Below, in pieces: positions 1-8,676 of a stretch of 40,542 nt of DNA. The notes beneath the pieces were generated by a model. That model was not told where the DNA came from and did no database searches. It saw nothing but the letters and a program-made list of their open reading frames with translations. Each line of letters opens with the position of its first letter. Within the stretch, counting starts at the first letter, position 1. A program made the translations under genes and the position numbers. Origin of the DNA: Bacteroidales bacterium (lineage in GTDB: Bacteria > Bacteroidota > Bacteroidia > Bacteroidales > WCHB1-69); contig JAILCI010000050.1 in the NCBI GenBank assembly GCA_024686335.1, positions 1 through 40,542 of the forward strand. The letters run 5' to 3'.

Positions 1-165
1 GAGACTGTTACCAAATTCGGCCATCGCAGCATCGTATGTGTACAATTCGACCTCATTTCTGTCTTTCCACATAGTGCCGCTAGGTAAGCCTAAATCGACA
101 TACTCTTGTGCGTTTAACGCAAATGCCATTAGGCACATGAAGCTAAGAAGGAAAAACTTTTTCAT
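1..165 (-). CDS. Secreted 'VDLGLPSGT' protein, 5'-terminal fragment (truncated by window edge)
   Basis: Only the first 55 codons are inside the window, reading from ATG at 165 down to position 1 without a stop. The translation opens with a classic signal peptide (MKKFFLLSFMCLMAFALNAQ, probable cleavage after NA-Q). It continues with EYVDLGLPSGTMW, a segment found near the N-terminus of many Bacteroidales secreted or lipoprotein-like proteins of unknown function, often with Fibrobacter-major-paralogue-like repeats. The function cannot be deduced from this fragment. A TATATTTG -7 element lies about 100 nt upstream on the same strand. Confidence 0.75.
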   Translation of the reverse strand, partial: MKKFFLLSFMCLMAFALNAQEYVDLGLPSGTMWKDRNEVELYTYDAAMAEFGNSL

Positions 166-261
166 AATTGTAGTTTTTAGGGGACCTCTTTTATTTTCTT
201 TTTCGTGTCACACTTCCAAACCATGCGAGGTCCGAAAACAAAATCTGAAAATATAACACTG

Positions 262-269
262 CAAATATA
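262..269 (-). promoter_or_regulatory. -7 element TATATTTG
   Basis: Match to the Bacteroidota -7 consensus TAnnTTTG on the minus strand. It lies about 97 nt upstream of the ATG at 165, which implies a long leader. Confidence 0.45.
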
Positions 270-506
270 TTCAATATATAAATGTAAAGACTCAAAAATA
301 TGTTAAAAGGTTTAATTTGTTTGATTATTTTTCTTGCATTTTATACAATATAATGATATTCAACATTTTAACTTCTTCGTCTCATTACTTTTCACAATAC
401 TCACAACAACAATTCAACGATTAAACAATTCAACAACATACGCTTTGCCGTGAGGTCATTTTTACTTTGCTTAGAAGTTATTGACATGTTTTTTGGCTAT
501 TTTGTC

Positions 507-514
507 TATTTTTG
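507..514 (+). promoter_or_regulatory. -7 element TATTTTTG
   Basis: Perfect TAnnTTTG 18 nt before the ATG at 533, with a TTG at 481-483 at suitable -33 spacing. Its position rules out the longer TTG-initiated reading from 512, because that start codon lies inside the -7 element. Confidence 0.7.
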
Positions 515-532
515 CATTCTAAATCTATTCTA

Positions 533-1069
533 ATGAAAAAAGTTGTCGTAATATCTACAAGTCTCCGTCCTGGCTCTAACAGCCATGTTATGGCAGAGCA
601 ATTTGCCGAAGGTGCTAAAGCCGCCGGCCATCAAGTGGAACTCATCTCATTGCGTGGTAAGGAAATCAAATTCTGCGTTGGATGTCTTTCATGCCAAAAT
701 ACAGGTGCATGTGTTTTCAAAGACGATGTTCCTGACATCATGGAGAGTGTGCTGAATGCCGATGTCGTCTGCTGGGCTACGCCAATTTACTATTACGAGA
801 TGGCCGGTCAAATGAAGACCCTCATCGACCGTATGAACGCCATGTATCCCAAGGATTACCATTTTCGCGATATCTACTTGTTGACCACAGCCGCCGAAAG
901 TGAGGAGCTTACCCCTAAGCGTGCTGAAAGTGGTTTGCAAGGTTGGATCGATTGTTATGGGAAATCCACTCTCAAGGGTCATATATTCTGTGGCGGTGTT
1001 GATGGTCCACGTGCCATCGCTGGAAACGCTAAACTACAGGAAGCATTTGAACTTGGAAAAGGTATTTGA
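533..1069 (+). CDS. Iron-sulfur flavoprotein-like NAD(P)H:FMN reductase (ISF family)
   Basis: A flavodoxin-fold protein of 178 residues in the NADPH-dependent FMN reductase/ISF family. The phosphate-binding loop (STSLRPGSNS, residues 8-17) should hold FMN. A compact cysteine motif CX2CX2CX5C (C48, C51, C54, C60), followed by FKDD, matches the [4Fe-4S] motif of archaeal and anaerobe ISF proteins. These proteins pass electrons from ferredoxin or NAD(P)H to small acceptors; the substrate here is unknown. The ATG at 533 is preferred to an in-frame TTG at 512, which sits in the promoter. The stop is 2 nt before the next ATG, so the gene is co-transcribed with the acetyltransferase. It is one of four ISF-type genes in the window. 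Confidence 0.85.
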   Translation: MKKVVVISTSLRPGSNSHVMAEQFAEGAKAAGHQVELISLRGKEIKFCVGCLSCQNTGACVFKDDVPDIMESVLNADVVCWATPIYYYEMAGQMKTLIDRMNAMYPKDYHFRDIYLLTTAAESEELTPKRAESGLQGWIDCYGKSTLKGHIFCGGVDGPRAIAGNAKLQEAFELGKGI

Positions 1070-1071
1070 CA

Positions 1072-1626
1072 ATGAGCGACAATAAACCTACTGGTAAAGA
1101 GTACGTTGGCAGTGATGAACTCTATGCTGACGTGAAGCGCACAATGAAACTTTGTGCGGAGATGAACACTGGTTATCACACTGAGGCAGAGGTGCGTGAT
1201 TATTTGCGTGAAATTACTGGTGGCGAAATTGACGACACTGTGCGCGTTTTTCCGCCGTTCAACATCAATTATGGACGAACCACTCGTTTCGGTCACGACT
1301 GCTTTGTCAACTTCGGTTGTACCTTTTTAGCCCTCGGCGGCATTAACATTGAGGATGGTGCCTTCATCGGACCGCACTGTGTCTTAGCTACAGAGTACCA
1401 TCCTGAAGATCCCGCCATACGTCACTCACTGCTCACAAAACCCATTGTCATCGGTCGCAACGCCTGGTTGGGTGCGGACGTGAAGGTGTTGGCAGGTGTG
1501 ACGATAGGTGAGAACGCCATCGTAGCTGCTGGGAGTGTTGTGACGGCAGATGTGCCTGCGGATATGGTGGTGGCAGGTAGTCCAGCGCGGGTAATACGAC
1601 CGATCAAGAAAAATGTTGTGAAATAA
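1072..1626 (+). CDS. LacA/Maa-type hexapeptide-repeat sugar O-acetyltransferase
   Basis: A left-handed beta-helix acetyltransferase of 184 residues resembling maltose and galactoside O-acetyltransferases (usual length 180-200). It has an N-terminal helical cap (roughly 1-55) with an ELYADVKR...MNTG segment typical of the Maa domain, then hexapeptide repeats. The catalytic-His region is ATEYHPEDP near residue 113, and the end is IGENAIVAAGSVVTADVP...GSPARVI. It should transfer acetyl from acetyl-CoA to a sugar hydroxyl in the cytoplasm; the acceptor is unknown. The ATG at 1072 is chosen over an overlapping TTG at 1066. The start is 2 nt after the upstream ISF stop, which indicates an operon. 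Confidence 0.88.
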   Translation: MSDNKPTGKEYVGSDELYADVKRTMKLCAEMNTGYHTEAEVRDYLREITGGEIDDTVRVFPPFNINYGRTTRFGHDCFVNFGCTFLALGGINIEDGAFIGPHCVLATEYHPEDPAIRHSLLTKPIVIGRNAWLGADVKVLAGVTIGENAIVAAGSVVTADVPADMVVAGSPARVIRPIKKNVVK

Positions 1627-1637
1627 TGCGATTGCTT

Positions 1638-2498
1638 CTATAGTCCAAACACATTTTTAAAAAATGTAACAGTACGGTCCACCACCTCCTTCCGGTGCCG
1701 TGAAATGGTGTGGTTTTCACCTTTTATCACCTGAAGGGTTGCGCTATTGCCATAGGTGTCCAGAAACTCCTCGCTGCACCGCAACGGCACAGTACCGTCG
1801 CGACTACCGTGCAATATGAGCACTGGACCTTTATAAGCGGCTGCTGTGCCGTAGATGTCCAACTGCTGAGTGGTCAAGAGGTACTCTCGACCCAGTTTCA
1901 TGAAGACTAAGCAACGGACGAACTCTGGAGGGTCAGCGGGATTGAATCTGGCATTGAAGAATTTGCCGTTCTGACATGCGTCCTTGACTACCGAACCCGG
2001 AGCAATCAGTACCACTCCCTCTGGCACGGTATTAGCCTCGGATAGTCTTCCTGCTGTCATCGAGGCGATTACACCGCCTTGCGAGTGTCCTAACAGGCCG
2101 ACTCCATCAACATAGGGTAAACTTTTAACATAGTTCCAAACAGCTTGCGCGTCGGCCAATTCTTTCTCAATGGTCATGTCCTGCATGCGTCCCTGACTCT
2201 TGCCGTGTCCATTAAAGTCGAAACGAATGGAGGCAATGCCGGCCTTGGCCAATTGTTTTGCAAGTGCAGGCATCGGATTAATGCCCTGGTTTGCAAAGAT
2301 TCCGTGCATTAAGATAACCATCGGACATTTGTCCGTATTTGGATTGAAATCTTTCGGCAAAGTGATTTTATAGTATATGGCGCCTTCTGGTCCTTTAATA
2401 GGCGATTTTATCGGAGATTTCTGTTCGGAAGCCCCAAAGGCGACGATGCAGAAAAGACCTGTTAAGATTAGGATGATGCTGATGACTATTTTTTTCAT
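1638..2498 (-). CDS. Exported alpha/beta hydrolase, cinnamoyl/feruloyl esterase-like
   Basis: An alpha/beta-hydrolase of 286 residues with an N-terminal signal peptide (1 to about 23). The oxyanion region MVILMHGIFANQG, the conserved RFDFNGHGKSQGRMQDMT block and the nucleophile elbow GHSQGG (Ser139) closely follow the pattern of LJ0536/Est1E cinnamoyl esterases. Asp lies in HGSRDGTVP (about 235) and His in GENHTIS (about 263), which completes a Ser-Asp-His triad. It probably cleaves ester side chains, possibly hydroxycinnamates from plant polysaccharide, outside the cytoplasm; substrate is inferred. A short KSPIKSPIK duplication follows the signal peptide. It converges with the acetyltransferase gene and has its own -7 element at 2512-2519. 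Confidence 0.85.
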   Translation of the reverse strand: MKKIVISIILILTGLFCIVAFGASEQKSPIKSPIKGPEGAIYYKITLPKDFNPNTDKCPMVILMHGIFANQGINPMPALAKQLAKAGIASIRFDFNGHGKSQGRMQDMTIEKELADAQAVWNYVKSLPYVDGVGLLGHSQGGVIASMTAGRLSEANTVPEGVVLIAPGSVVKDACQNGKFFNARFNPADPPEFVRCLVFMKLGREYLLTTQQLDIYGTAAAYKGPVLILHGSRDGTVPLRCSEEFLDTYGNSATLQVIKGENHTISRHRKEVVDRTVTFFKNVFGL

Positions 2499-2511
2499 GT
2501 TTGATTTTTTG

Positions 2512-2519
2512 CAAAAATA
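2512..2519 (-). promoter_or_regulatory. -7 element TATTTTTG
   Basis: Perfect minus-strand -7 element 13 nt before the hydrolase ATG at 2498. The -33 region would fall inside the 3' end of the preceding protease gene. Confidence 0.65.
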
Positions 2520-2528
2520 TGAAAATAA

Positions 2529-3737
2529 TTACCATTCTATCACCTTCTCTACACCCTCAGGCGTACGAAGAACCCACTGGTTCGAATCTTTACGAAGCTT
2601 CAAATTGACATAAGTGCAATAATCGGGAATGGGAGTGCCATTGACACTAATCAGGTAGTCGCCTGTGCGGAACCCATGTTGGTAACCCTTTGAATTCTTG
2701 CGAACTACCACCATCAGCGCCCCAAGACTGTCCTTTGCATCATCAACCACAAACGATACTCCATCCCCTTCGTTATCTGCAGTTATTTCCAGTTTTCCGT
2801 CGTGGGGAAGAAAGACAAAGCGTTTCTTGGATGCATCAATAATTAGGGAGGTCTGTTTCAACAATGCGGAACCTACAATCAAGCTGCTATGACCTGTTGA
2901 GATCCATAGATCCTTGATTCGCATTTTCCCCAACCCAACTGCAGGGAAATGGAGTAATCTGCTTGCTACAGTATCGTATGCGGTGCCGAAAAGTCCGGCA
3001 TGGGTATTAATCGTTGTATCGATTTGTACCGTATATTCCTCAACTTCCTTCTTCATTTTCTTATCAGAAGCCGACCAGCGGTCCAACAGAAGTTGGGGTA
3101 AGTTAACCCATCCGCCAATGTAGCCCATATCAAAACCCATTCTCACTCGCGAGTATGGGAAATTCACCCAAATTCGCGGATTGGTAATGCCATCGTATTT
3201 CAAGGCAGGTTGTCCTTTCGATTCTTTAGAGAAGAACCCTTTGCGGTCAGTGACAATCATAAGACTGTCTTTCGTGTCGAACTTGAACGAGAGTCCCCTG
3301 GCGACAAGGTTGAAGCCGAAAGCGCCGTCTATTTTGTCACAAACGTAATCTTTCAGGCCATCATCCACACACATCTCATAGTTACCGATAATGGTGGAGC
3401 CCATCTTAATTTGCGGGAAGTTGACGATGGCGGTTTCACGGGCTTGTTTGTTTGAATCCCAAATCTTCATCGTATCATGATGTTCCATCCACTCCTCTTC
3501 CCCGGCAATCCAGAATCCCATGGGCGCGCCCGAGTCGAACATCAGATTTTTGACCTTTCCTTCAATCTCCACTGGAATGATCGCCGCACCATTCCATATC
3601 TTGATTTTCACCGTGTCCACAAAATCGTGTCGCGACAGCGTGATGGATTTATACCGCTGTGCAGTGGAAGGAACAACGGAAAATAAGACCAAAGAGACAA
3701 CTGCGAAGAATCTTATTATAAGATGTCTAAAGCTCAT
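2529..3737 (-). CDS. Exported retropepsin-like aspartyl protease with C-terminal PDZ domain
   Basis: 402 residues with a signal peptide (about 1-26, ending in STAQ). The first lobe has the aspartyl-protease motif FDSGAP (Asp68-Ser69-Gly70). A second lobe has FDMGYIGG near residue 200, where a hydrophobic residue replaces the usual Ser/Thr, and ends in LIVGSALLKQTSLIIDASKKRFVFLP. The C-terminal 100 residues look like a PDZ domain (GFRTGDYLISVNGTPIPDY). The architecture matches the Asp_protease_2 plus PDZ proteins common in Bacteroidota, which are periplasmic or surface proteases of unknown substrate. The start is set at ATG 3737; an upstream in-frame TTG (3764) lies in the -7 element. A related but degenerate protein lies at 11413. 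Confidence 0.85.
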   Translation of the reverse strand: MSFRHLIIRFFAVVSLVLFSVVPSTAQRYKSITLSRHDFVDTVKIKIWNGAAIIPVEIEGKVKNLMFDSGAPMGFWIAGEEEWMEHHDTMKIWDSNKQARETAIVNFPQIKMGSTIIGNYEMCVDDGLKDYVCDKIDGAFGFNLVARGLSFKFDTKDSLMIVTDRKGFFSKESKGQPALKYDGITNPRIWVNFPYSRVRMGFDMGYIGGWVNLPQLLLDRWSASDKKMKKEVEEYTVQIDTTINTHAGLFGTAYDTVASRLLHFPAVGLGKMRIKDLWISTGHSSLIVGSALLKQTSLIIDASKKRFVFLPHDGKLEITADNEGDGVSFVVDDAKDSLGALMVVVRKNSKGYQHGFRTGDYLISVNGTPIPDYCTYVNLKLRKDSNQWVLRTPEGVEKVIEW

Positions 3738-3761
3738 AGAATACAAAATGTTAATAGGTTG

Positions 3762-3769
3762 CAAAAATA
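3762..3769 (-). promoter_or_regulatory. -7 element TATTTTTG
   Basis: Perfect minus-strand -7 element 25 nt before the ATG at 3737. Confidence 0.65.
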
Positions 3770-3819
3770 GAAAAAATGCAAAAGCTCTTTTCTAAAAACA
3801 ATAAAGAAAAGTTGCCCTG

Positions 3820-3833
3820 GTAACAAATGTTAC
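3820..3833. promoter_or_regulatory. Candidate Crp/Fnr-type (HcpR-like) operator upstream of hcp
   Basis: Perfect inverted repeat GTAAC-AAAT-GTTAC. Its centre (3826.5) lies about 41 nt upstream of the start site expected from the -7 element at 3856-3863, which is the usual class II activator position for Crp/Fnr proteins. hcp genes in Bacteroidales are known targets of the Crp/Fnr-family nitrosative-stress regulator HcpR. That HcpR binds here is inference from position and symmetry. Confidence 0.55.
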
Positions 3834-3855
3834 GCTTTTGCTGGGGAACGACTTC

Positions 3856-3863
3856 TATTTTTG
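3856..3863 (+). promoter_or_regulatory. -7 element TATTTTTG of hcp
   Basis: Perfect TAnnTTTG 44 nt before the hcp ATG. No well-placed -33 TTG is seen, which fits activator dependence through the upstream palindrome. Confidence 0.65.
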
Positions 3864-3907
3864 CGGCGTAATTCTTCAAGTAATTAATTATCAAAAAACG
3901 CAAAAAT

Positions 3908-5566
3908 ATGGAAGAAAAAATGTTCTGTTTCCAATGTCAGGAAACCGCCGGTGGTACCGGTTGTAAATTATCGGGTGTATGTGGCAAGAATCCACAAGTG
4001 GCTCATGCACAAGATCTTCTGGTCTATATTCTGAAAGGTATAGGCGTAATCGCCAATCTACATCCGCATGGCTGTGGTCATGACTACTGCGAGAATCGCA
4101 AGCGTATTCACTCCTTTACCAATGATGCACTTTTCTCCACTATCACCAATGCCAACTTTGATCTCGAATCTCTTTATGCTCGCATAGATCGCGCCATTGA
4201 ACTGCGCGACTGGTTTAAAAGCAAGGTCTCTTCCAAAGGCATAGACCTTCCCAAGATAGATGTTTTGGAGTGGAACGGTGCGCGCGAAGAATATGATGAG
4301 AAAGCCAAGTCGGTGGGTATCCTTGCCGAACCTAATGAGGATATTCGATCTTTGAAGGAGTTGACGATGTACGGCCTCAAAGGTATGGCGGCCTATTTGG
4401 AGCATGCAGCCCGTTTGGGACAGGTTGACAGCGATATCGATGAATCTATCTTGCAGGCTCTTGGCCTGTTGATGACCTGCCAAAATGCTGAGGAACTAAC
4501 TGCGTTGGTGCTGAAGACGGGTGAGTGGGGCGTCAAGGCCATGGCGTTGCTCGACAAGGCTAACACCACTGCTTACGGCAATCCCGAAATAACGGAGGTG
4601 AACCTTGGTGTAGGTAATCGCCCAGGCATTCTCATCAGTGGCCATGATCTTAAAGATATCGAACAATTGCTTGAGCAGAGCAAAGATACAGGTGTTGACA
4701 TTTATACCCACAGTGAGATGCTTCCCGCACATTATTATCCTAAATTCAAGAAATACAGCCATCTGAAGGGCAACTATGGCAACGCTTGGTGGAAACAGCG
4801 CGAGGAGTTCGAGCGCTTCAATGGTCCCATCCTCTTCACAACCAACTGCATTGTACCGCCTATTGCCAATGCTACTTACAAAGACCGAGTCTTCACCACC
4901 AATAGCACAGGTTTTCCTGGCTGGAAGCATATCCCTTCAGACGAAAATGGCCATAAGGATTTCAGTGAGATTATCGCTTTGGCCAAGACCTGCAAGGCGC
5001 CTGTTGAGATCGAGTCGGGCAAAATTGTTGGCGGCTTTGCGCATGAGCAGGTGTTTGCCTTGGCCGACAAGGTGGTGGAAGCTGTCAAGTGTGGAGCCAT
5101 CCGCAAGTTTGTGGTGATGGCTGGCTGCGATGGTCGTATGAAGAGCCGTCAGTATTACACAGACTTTGCCAAGGCGTTGCCCAAGGACTGTGTCATTCTT
5201 ACTGCTGGTTGCGCTAAATACAAATACAACAAGTTGGATCTTGGCGATATCGGCGGCATCCCACGCGTGCTCGACGCGGGCCAGTGCAACGATAGTTACT
5301 CTTTGGCACTTATTGCGCTGAAACTCAAAGAGGTGTTTGGTTTGGAAGATGTCAACGATTTGCCGATCGTCTATAATATTGCTTGGTACGAGCAGAAAGC
5401 CGTCATCGTACTGCTGGCATTGCTCAGTCTGGGCGTGAAGAATATCCACCTCGGCCCCACATTGCCAAGCTTCCTCTCGCCAAATGTCGCCAGTGTGCTG
5501 GTCAACAACTTTGGTATAGGCGGCATCACCACAGTAGAGGAGGATATGAAACTGTTTGGAATATAA
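3908..5566 (+). CDS. hcp: Hydroxylamine reductase / hybrid cluster protein, class I
   Basis: 552 residues, the usual length of class I Hcp. The N-terminal cysteines are CX2CX8CX5C (C7, C10, C19, C25), the class I spacing for a [4Fe-4S] cluster rather than the [2Fe-2S] CX2CX11-12CX6C of enterobacteria. Hybrid-cluster ligand segments are all visible: GHDLKD (His), [11 protein letters not shown] (Glu), NCIVPP (Cys), [10 protein letters not shown] (persulfide Cys), [10 protein letters not shown] (Cys), AGQCNDSYS (Cys) and YEQKA (Glu). Hcp reduces hydroxylamine and, in better-studied species, NO and S-nitrosylated targets in the cytoplasm. The gene stands alone between an upstream Crp/Fnr-type palindrome and a downstream hairpin terminator. 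No Hcr reductase partner is adjacent, so electrons must come from elsewhere. Confidence 0.96.
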   Translation: MEEKMFCFQCQETAGGTGCKLSGVCGKNPQVAHAQDLLVYILKGIGVIANLHPHGCGHDYCENRKRIHSFTNDALFSTITNANFDLESLYARIDRAIELRDWFKSKVSSKGIDLPKIDVLEWNGAREEYDEKAKSVGILAEPNEDIRSLKELTMYGLKGMAAYLEHAARLGQVDSDIDESILQALGLLMTCQNAEELTALVLKTGEWGVKAMALLDKANTTAYGNPEITEVNLGVGNRPGILISGHDLKDIEQLLEQSKDTGVDIYTHSEMLPAHYYPKFKKYSHLKGNYGNAWWKQREEFERFNGPILFTTNCIVPPIANATYKDRVFTTNSTGFPGWKHIPSDENGHKDFSEIIALAKTCKAPVEIESGKIVGGFAHEQVFALADKVVEAVKCGAIRKFVVMAGCDGRMKSRQYYTDFAKALPKDCVILTAGCAKYKYNKLDLGDIGGIPRVLDAGQCNDSYSLALIALKLKEVFGLEDVNDLPIVYNIAWYEQKAVIVLLALLSLGVKNIHLGPTLPSFLSPNVASVLVNNFGIGGITTVEEDMKLFGI

Positions 5567-5591
5567 TTTTCGCATCTGACAATATTAAAAC

Positions 5592-5618
5592 GCGCATCTT
5601 GAAAGGGTGCGCTTTTTT
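5592..5618 (+). terminator. Rho-independent terminator after hcp
   Basis: Stem GCGCA/TGCGC (5592-5596 with 5608-5612), an 11-nt loop and six T residues (5613-5618), 26 nt after the hcp stop and just before the next promoter. Confidence 0.7.
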
Positions 5619-5620
5619 AC

Positions 5621-5628
5621 TATCTTTG
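5621..5628 (+). promoter_or_regulatory. -7 element TATCTTTG
   Basis: Perfect TAnnTTTG placed 35 nt before the prolyl oligopeptidase ATG and directly after the hcp terminator. Confidence 0.65.
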
Positions 5629-5663
5629 CACTCCGATAATTATAAATTAAAATCAATTCTTCA

Positions 5664-7790
5664 ATGAAAAAGATCTGTTTAGGCATTCTCACTCTTAGTG
5701 CTGTTATTATGTTGAATTCTTGTCATCAGAAAAAGAAAATCGAGCCGGTTCAGTATCCGGAAACCACAAAATGCGACACTGTGGACCATTATTTCGGTAC
5801 GGCAGTGCCCGATCCATATCGCTGGCTTGAGGACGACTACTCCGAGGAAACAGCCAATTGGGTGAAAGCGCAAAATAAGGTAACACAGGATTTCCTGTCG
5901 CAAATCCCGTACCGCGACCAGATGAAAAACCATCTGAAGGATATTATGAACTACCCGAAGGAGGGTGCTCCGTGGAAAAAGGGCGACCGCTATTTCTTCT
6001 ATCGTAATGATGGTTTACAGAACCAGAGTGTGCTTTATTATAAGAATACTCTCGACGGAGAGGCTGTTGAGCTCTTAGATCCCAACAAGCTCTCCAAAGA
6101 CGGCACTGTGGCGCTCTCTACACTCGGCATCTCCGACGACGGCAACTATCTTGGCTATGCAATCTCCCGTAATGGCAGCGACTGGCAGGAGATCTTTGTA
6201 AAGAATATTTCAACTGGCGAAGAACTTAAAGATCATCTGGTTTGGGTGAAGTTCTCGGGCATTGCCTGGAAAGACGACGGCTTCTTCTACAGCCGTTTCC
6301 CGGAGCCTAAAAATGAACTCTCAGGTGTAAACGAAAACGGAAAACTCTATTATCACAAGGTCGGAACAGATCAAAAAGAGGACAAACTTGCTTACGAAGA
6401 TCCCTCTAATCCTAATCTCAGCTTCTCGGCACAGGTGGTCAACAAACGCTATCTTGTGATATACGGTAGCGAGTCAACATCAGGCAATTCATTATATTTC
6501 AAAGATTTGGAAAACAAAAATGCCAAGTTTGTAAAGGTGGTGGACAACTATAACGACGACTATTCAGTAATTGATGAATTGGATGGCAAGCTTATTGTGA
6601 TGACGAACCACGATGCACCGGAATATAAAGTGATCGGCATCCCGTTGGATAACCCTGCTGCTGCCAACTGGACAGACATTATCCCCACCTCCAAGTCAGA
6701 AGTGCTTACAGGTGTCAGTCATATCGGCAAACGCCTGATTGCCAACTACTCCAAGGATGCCCGCTCTCTTGTGAAACTCTTTGACGAGAACGGAAAATTG
6801 CTCGGCAATCTCGACAACAAGGTGATTGGAACTATTAGCGGCTTTGGTGGTGAATCAAAGGAGACTGAGACTTTCTACACAGTTACCTCCTACATTACAC
6901 CCGCTACCATCTACCGTTACGACATCACCAATAATAAATCTACGCTATACAAAAAATCTGAGATTAAATTCAACTCAGACGAATATGTTACTGAGCAGAA
7001 GTTCTTCACGTCCAAAGATGGCACGAAAGTTCCGATGTTCATCACCCACAAGAAGGGCATAAAGATGGACGGCAGCAATCCGACATTATTGTACGGTTAC
7101 GGTGGTTTCAACATCTCACTCACTCCTGGTTTCAGCGTAACTCGCATCGTATGGCTGGAGCAGGGTGGCGTACTGGCAGTTGCCAATCTGCGCGGTGGTG
7201 GCGAATATGGCAAAACCTGGCATGAGGCCGGAACGAAGATGAAGAAACAGAACGTATTTGACGACTGCATTGCGGCAGCTGAATTCCTGATTAAAGAAGG
7301 CTATACAAACAAAGACAAACTGGCTCTTCAAGGCGGTTCTAACGGCGGACTCCTCGTCGGTGCCGTCATCAATCAGCGTCCAGATCTCTTCGCTGTAGCT
7401 ATTCCGCAAGTGGGCGTCATGGACATGCTCCGTTATCACAAGTTCACCATTGGTCGTTACTGGGCCGTGGATTATGGAACCAGTGAGGACAGCAAAGAGA
7501 TGTTCGAATATATCTACAAATACTCTCCGCTGCACTCTATTCAGAATGGGGTAGAGTATCCCGCAATCTTGGTCACTACCGCCGATCATGATGACCGTGT
7601 AGTGCCGGCTCACTCCTTCAAATATGCTGCCACACTCCAAAACAGCGACATTGGAGACCGTCCGCACCTTATCCGCATCGAGAGTAATGCTGGCCACGGC
7701 GGCGGCAAGCCCCTGGATAAGACAATCGATGAGGTAGGGGATATCTTCTCATTCATCTTCTTCAACATGGGCGTAGAACCGAAATATTAA
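5664..7790 (+). CDS. Prolyl oligopeptidase (S9A) lipoprotein
   Basis: 708 residues with a lipoprotein signal (MLNSC, Cys20), then the S9A pattern. The N-terminal segment is DPYRWLEDD..., followed by a beta-propeller domain (about 90-430) and an alpha/beta-hydrolase domain with GGSNGG (Ser559), HDDRVVP (Asp in 642-648) and NAGHGGG (His678). It cleaves after proline in short peptides. The lipobox places it in the periplasm or at the cell surface rather than the cytoplasm. The flavodoxin lipoprotein gene starts 27 nt downstream without a visible promoter, so the two may be co-transcribed. Confidence 0.94.
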   Translation: MKKICLGILTLSAVIMLNSCHQKKKIEPVQYPETTKCDTVDHYFGTAVPDPYRWLEDDYSEETANWVKAQNKVTQDFLSQIPYRDQMKNHLKDIMNYPKEGAPWKKGDRYFFYRNDGLQNQSVLYYKNTLDGEAVELLDPNKLSKDGTVALSTLGISDDGNYLGYAISRNGSDWQEIFVKNISTGEELKDHLVWVKFSGIAWKDDGFFYSRFPEPKNELSGVNENGKLYYHKVGTDQKEDKLAYEDPSNPNLSFSAQVVNKRYLVIYGSESTSGNSLYFKDLENKNAKFVKVVDNYNDDYSVIDELDGKLIVMTNHDAPEYKVIGIPLDNPAAANWTDIIPTSKSEVLTGVSHIGKRLIANYSKDARSLVKLFDENGKLLGNLDNKVIGTISGFGGESKETETFYTVTSYITPATIYRYDITNNKSTLYKKSEIKFNSDEYVTEQKFFTSKDGTKVPMFITHKKGIKMDGSNPTLLYGYGGFNISLTPGFSVTRIVWLEQGGVLAVANLRGGGEYGKTWHEAGTKMKKQNVFDDCIAAAEFLIKEGYTNKDKLALQGGSNGGLLVGAVINQRPDLFAVAIPQVGVMDMLRYHKFTIGRYWAVDYGTSEDSKEMFEYIYKYSPLHSIQNGVEYPAILVTTADHDDRVVPAHSFKYAATLQNSDIGDRPHLIRIESNAGHGGGKPLDKTIDEVGDIFSFIFFNMGVEPKY

Positions 7791-7817
7791 GATCCTTAAC
7801 ACATAAAATCTATTGAA

Positions 7818-8663
7818 ATGAAAAACATTCAAATTATATTGGTCCTAGTGGCCGCATCATTAACTGCAGTTTCTTGCGGTTCAAAGAAAGAGACTCCTAA
7901 AGAGGAAACCCCCAAGATTCTTGTGCTCTATTATTCACAGACCTCCAACACCAAAACAGTGGCACAAGAGATTGCAACAAAACTCGGTGCTGATATAGAG
8001 GAGATTGTTGCCACGAAGCCCTATGACAAAGACTTCCAAGCAACAATAGATCGTTGTAAAGAGGAGCGTGAACAGGGCATTCTCCCTGAAATTCAGCCAC
8101 TGAAAGCTGATCTTTCTCAGTACGATGTTATCTTTTTAGGTTATCCTGTATGGTTTGGCACCTATGCACCGCCAGTCATCACATTTCTTGACAAAATGGA
8201 TCTGAGCGGTAAGAAGATCGTCCCCTTCTGCACATTCGGCAGTGGTGGTTTGGAATCCAGTACCAAAGATTTGGCTGCGGCAGAGCCTAATGCAGAGATC
8301 CTACCTGGCTACGGTGTCCGTGCCGCACGCTTGCGAGCAATGCCTAAAGAGGTTGACCAGTTTCTGAAAGCCAACGGTTTCCTCGAGGGTGAATACACCC
8401 AACTGCCTGAGTTCCCCGAACAGCACGCTGTAAGCGAAGAGGAAACGGCCATTTTTGACGCTGCCGTGGATGGATATCCAATGTTACACGCCAAGGCCGT
8501 GACCGTGGCCAGTCGGACTCTTCCAAACGGCGTCGAATATCTCTTCACCGCTGAAGATCTTCCTCGAGAGGACAAACCCGATATGCCACCCGCCGGCGAC
8601 ATTAAGGTGTATGTTCTCGTAGAGGAGGGCGCAACTCCTGTATTCACGAATGTGATACGATAG
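7818..8663 (+). CDS. Lipid-anchored flavodoxin (Flavodoxin_4-like) with C-terminal extension
   Basis: 281 residues. A lipoprotein signal (LTAVSC, Cys20) and a charged linker precede a flavodoxin-like domain (about 33-185). The FMN phosphate loop is YYSQTSNTKTVA and the mid-domain signature is FLGYPVWFGTYAPPV. About 95 further residues (190-281) follow, rich in Pro and acidic residues and without a fold I recognise. Most flavodoxins are cytoplasmic; a lipobox implies an exported, FMN-binding protein, although the FMN would then have to be loaded extracytoplasmically or the protein exported folded. It follows the prolyl oligopeptidase by 27 nt. Confidence 0.85.
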   Translation: MKNIQIILVLVAASLTAVSCGSKKETPKEETPKILVLYYSQTSNTKTVAQEIATKLGADIEEIVATKPYDKDFQATIDRCKEEREQGILPEIQPLKADLSQYDVIFLGYPVWFGTYAPPVITFLDKMDLSGKKIVPFCTFGSGGLESSTKDLAAAEPNAEILPGYGVRAARLRAMPKEVDQFLKANGFLEGEYTQLPEFPEQHAVSEEETAIFDAAVDGYPMLHAKAVTVASRTLPNGVEYLFTAEDLPREDKPDMPPAGDIKVYVLVEEGATPVFTNVIR

Positions 8664-8676
8664 CCGATCATTTTAA

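Larger units (their letters stand above)
166..532. other. AT-rich divergent intergenic region
   Basis: This 367-nt stretch between two divergently transcribed genes is AT-rich. It carries one -7 element for each direction (262-269 minus, 507-514 plus). The apparent 72-codon frame at 38-256 on the plus strand runs antisense through the signal-peptide gene and has no promoter, so it is not called. I see nothing else here. Confidence 0.6.

Noticed and set aside
2570-2600. GGTTCGAATC, a tRNA T-loop-like string
   Set aside because: It lies inside the protease coding sequence and no cloverleaf can be built around it.
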